Positions 62,185 to 64,000 of a DNA stretch of 64,000 bases are shown here, one piece after another. The stretch is from the NCBI GenBank assembly GCA_963824195.1, contig CAWGOJ010000023.1, positions 62,001 through 126,000 on the forward strand, read 5' to 3'. The translations under genes and the position numbers were made by a program. The stretch comes from Bog-473 sp963824195 (GTDB lineage: Bacteria > Actinomycetota > Acidimicrobiia > Acidimicrobiales > RAAP-2). Under the pieces are notes generated by a model, which was not told the origin of the DNA, ran no database searches, and saw only the letters and a list, made by a program, of their open reading frames with translations. How positions within the stretch are numbered: the stretch's first letter is position 1; every line of letters begins with the position of its first letter.

Positions 62185-63198
62185 TTACCCCGAGACGAAG
62201 GCGTTGCCGGACCGGTCGACCGCCACGCAGTAGTTGGTGGTCGGGCACGAGATGCTCGTGAGGGCGTGGCCGTTGTCGATGAGGGTACCGACGCTCCACG
62301 TCGTGCCGTTCCAGCCGAAGACCCGCCCGATGGAATCGACCGCTCGGCAGAACGTCGTCGTGGGGCAGGAGACGGCGGTGAGCCCGGACGCGTCGGTGCC
62401 GGTGACGGGTGGCTCGGTGGCGATCGACGCCGGCGCCGTGAACCCCAGGCCGTTCCAGGTCAACACGCTGCCGCTGCTGTCGACCAGGACGCAGAACGAC
62501 GTGGTCGCGCAGGAGACCGAGTTGAGCTGGCCCTGGGTGTCGGCGTCGCTGGGCTGGGTCCAGGTGTGGCCGTTCCACACCGAGGGACCGCCTTCGGCTG
62601 CGACACAGAAAGCCGGGGACACGCATGAGATCTGGTTGGCGGCCCCCCACGCCCCGACGTTGCCCGACCAGCCCGAGCCGTCGAACACGAAGGAATTTCC
62701 CTCGCCGTCGATCGTGACGCAGAAGCTGGGTCCGGTGCAGTCGATGGCGGTGACGCCCTGGGCGGAGGGGATGGTCGCCGGGGGCTGCCACGTTGACCCG
62801 TTGAACAACGCGACCTGGTTCAGGTTCGGCGCGGCGGCGCAGAAGCTGGCGGCGGCGCACGAGAGGTACGACGCACCCTGGGGTGAGGAAGACGGCACGG
62901 CGGGGCCCAGTGCGGCAACCTTCTCGAAGTAGAGCCTGTAGGTCTGACCGGTCACGGACCCGGCCAGGCAGGCGCCGGGCGCGGGGCATGAGACGACAGA
63001 CAGGTTGGCACCCGACGCGATGCGGATCGGCTTGGACCAGCTGCCTGCAGCCGCCGTCGTCGTGGGTGTTGTCGTGTGCGCGGTCGTGGTGGTCGACGAG
63101 CTCGAGCCGGCCGGGCTCTTGCTGCAGCCGGCGACGAGCAAGGAGAGCGCGGCGACGGTCAGCGCCGCCACGAACGGTCCCGCCCGCCGCTCTCGCAC
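62185..63198 (-). CDS. Lipoprotein with repeated SCPT-FC-AVD units
   Basis: This is a 337-residue protein. The GTG at 63198 shares a base with the stop of the upstream Lrp-type gene. A lipoprotein signal ends LLVAGC near residue 25, followed by a Ser/Thr-rich linker. The rest is about six units of around 45 residues, each with SCPTTTFCRAVDS-like and FGWNGTTWS-like parts; each unit has two Cys. Such repeats occur in secreted actinobacterial proteins and may form a propeller. The role is unknown. Confidence 0.78.
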   Translation of the reverse strand: MRERRAGPFVAALTVAALSLLVAGCSKSPAGSSSSTTTTAHTTTPTTTAAAGSWSKPIRIASGANLSVVSCPAPGACLAGSVTGQTYRLYFEKVAALGPAVPSSSPQGASYLSCAAASFCAAAPNLNQVALFNGSTWQPPATIPSAQGVTAIDCTGPSFCVTIDGEGNSFVFDGSGWSGNVGAWGAANQISCVSPAFCVAAEGGPSVWNGHTWTQPSDADTQGQLNSVSCATTSFCVLVDSSGSVLTWNGLGFTAPASIATEPPVTGTDASGLTAVSCPTTTFCRAVDSIGRVFGWNGTTWSVGTLIDNGHALTSISCPTTNYCVAVDRSGNAFVSG

Positions 63199-63677
63199 TA
63201 CTTGGTGACCGGGAGGCCGCTCGCCTCGAGGGCCCGGTGACGTGACCATGTGTCGAGGACGATGAGGGTCTTGGTACCGGTGACCCGGCCGCGGCGGCGC
63301 AGCTGCTCGATCACCTGCCCCAGGCGCTCGACGTCCGGCACCTGGAGCCACACGAGCGCGTCGGGGTCGCCCGCCGTGGTGAACACGGCCTGCACCTCGG
63401 AGAGCTGCATGGCCGTCTCCTTGATCTCTTGGAGGTCGGCAGTGCCGGCGAAGCGCACCTCCGTGAAGGCCTGGATCGGACGGCCTGCCTTGCGGTGGTC
63501 GACCACGACCGTGTAGCCGGCGATCACGCCCGTGCGCTCCAGCCGTTCAATGCGCCGCGTGACCGCTGAGGCGGACAGCGAGACCTGCTCGCCGATGTCG
63601 GCCATCGTCCGTCGGGCATTGTGCGACAGCAGCTCGATGATGTGGTGATCTATCGGATCCAGCTCCTCTGTTCCCAT
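63198..63677 (-). CDS. Lrp/AsnC family transcriptional regulator
   Basis: This is a 159-residue protein from the ATG at 63677. The HTH is ELLSHNARRTMADIGEQV followed by SASAVTRRIERLERTGVI. The RAM/ligand domain has VWLQVPDVERLGQVIEQL. Such regulators respond to amino acids and often control neighbouring transport or catabolic genes; the target here is not evident. No ribosome-binding site is visible. An earlier in-frame GTG at 63782 is less likely. Confidence 0.88.
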   Translation of the reverse strand: MGTEELDPIDHHIIELLSHNARRTMADIGEQVSLSASAVTRRIERLERTGVIAGYTVVVDHRKAGRPIQAFTEVRFAGTADLQEIKETAMQLSEVQAVFTTAGDPDALVWLQVPDVERLGQVIEQLRRRGRVTGTKTLIVLDTWSRHRALEASGLPVTK

Positions 63678-63778
63678 GGGGTAGAAGCCTAACGAAGGCG
63701 GGTTCGGCCGCATGTTCAGTGCATCAAGACCCCACTCTCCCCCGTCTCTGTTGCGTGGGTGTTGTCCGAGGCGGATGC

Positions 63779-64000
63779 TCACCCGTCCCGACGGTGGACC
63801 GACACGACGTAGCTCCCCGGCGCTGCGAAAGGCCGGCGGTCCCAGGTCGACCAGCGGTCCTCGAGCACGAGGCCGGAGCGGGTCGCGAGGGCATCGTGCT
63901 CGGGCGGGCCGAATCCTCCGGGGCGGATGGAGTACCCCGTGACGAGCCGTCCCCCGGGCACCAGCCAGCGCGCCGCATTGGCGATCGCCCGGCCCTCGGC
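63779..64000 (-). CDS. Class I SAM-dependent methyltransferase (3' end only)
   Basis: The last 73 codons are visible and the gene continues beyond the right edge. It reads AARWLVPGGRLVTGYSIRPG, typical of motif III and the following strand of Rossmann-fold methyltransferases, then GLVLEDRWSTWDRRPFAAPG and a final beta strand ending VHRRDG. The substrate is unknown. Confidence 0.65.
   Translation of the reverse strand, partial: AEGRAIANAARWLVPGGRLVTGYSIRPGGFGPPEHDALATRSGLVLEDRWSTWDRRPFAAPGSYVVSVHRRDG

Noticed and set aside
1..64000. Insertion sequences or phage genes as cause of the rearrangements
   Set aside because: No transposase, integrase or terminal inverted repeats were recognised near the duplications or breakpoints.

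Overview
The window is high-GC DNA from an actinobacterium, most likely of the class Acidimicrobiia. The evidence is the secreted proteins built from GYWLVASDGG-type repeats, a mycothiol-type DinB/maleylpyruvate isomerase-fold protein, a CydDC exporter, many GTG starts and stop/start overlaps of 1-8 bases. No rRNA, tRNA, CRISPR array, intact insertion sequence or phage gene was recognised. Assignments come from reading translated motifs by eye; no database search was run.

Region 1 (1 to about 28.5 kb) is an exopolysaccharide/cell-surface locus. It holds a Wzz/BY-kinase-like chain-length protein with a degenerate P-loop (cut by the left edge), a Wzy-like polymerase/ligase, a Wzx-like flippase, two GT2 and two GT4 glycosyltransferases, a NodB-type deacetylase, a PAPS-type sulfotransferase, a FemAB/BioF2-like acyltransferase, a large GT-C-like membrane protein, an NAD-dependent epimerase and a GMC oxidoreductase carrying a ferredoxin-type cysteine motif. 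Between them lie secreted proteins: two 42-residue-type repeat proteins, and three GH16-like proteins whose catalytic motif reads EIDFVQ where active enzymes have a final Glu. The locus shows much recent rearrangement: a tandem 1.27-kb GH16 duplication, six almost identical 126-bp repeats, a pair of duplicated acyltransferase/cupin loci that decayed reciprocally, and an in-frame piece of a PcrA/UvrD helicase inside the GT-C-like protein.

Region 2 (28.5 to 35.4 kb) holds small and metabolic genes: a zinc-ribbon protein, a YdjM-like membrane protein, an epimerase/AhpD-like pair, two convergent SDR dehydrogenases, and a PhyH dioxygenase/GH13 glucosidase pair.

Region 3 (35.6 to 58.2 kb) looks like ordinary chromosomal content. 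It has a frameshifted FtsX-type permease, a cNMP-binding protein, an OmpR/histidine-kinase pair, an amine oxidase/TetR/aldehyde dehydrogenase group with a probable TetR operator, a dienelactone hydrolase, a thiolase-like protein overlapping cydD-cydC, a beta-helix lipoprotein, and a minus-strand housekeeping run (DUF2889, histidine phosphatase, zinc-ribbon coiled coil, Nudix, PhzF, aminotransferase).

Region 4 (58.2 to 64 kb) holds a truncated SulP N-terminus running tail-on into a complete SulP transporter, a sphingosine-1-phosphate-lyase-like PLP enzyme overlapping a mycothiol-type protein, a repeat lipoprotein, an Lrp/AsnC regulator and the 3' end of a methyltransferase.
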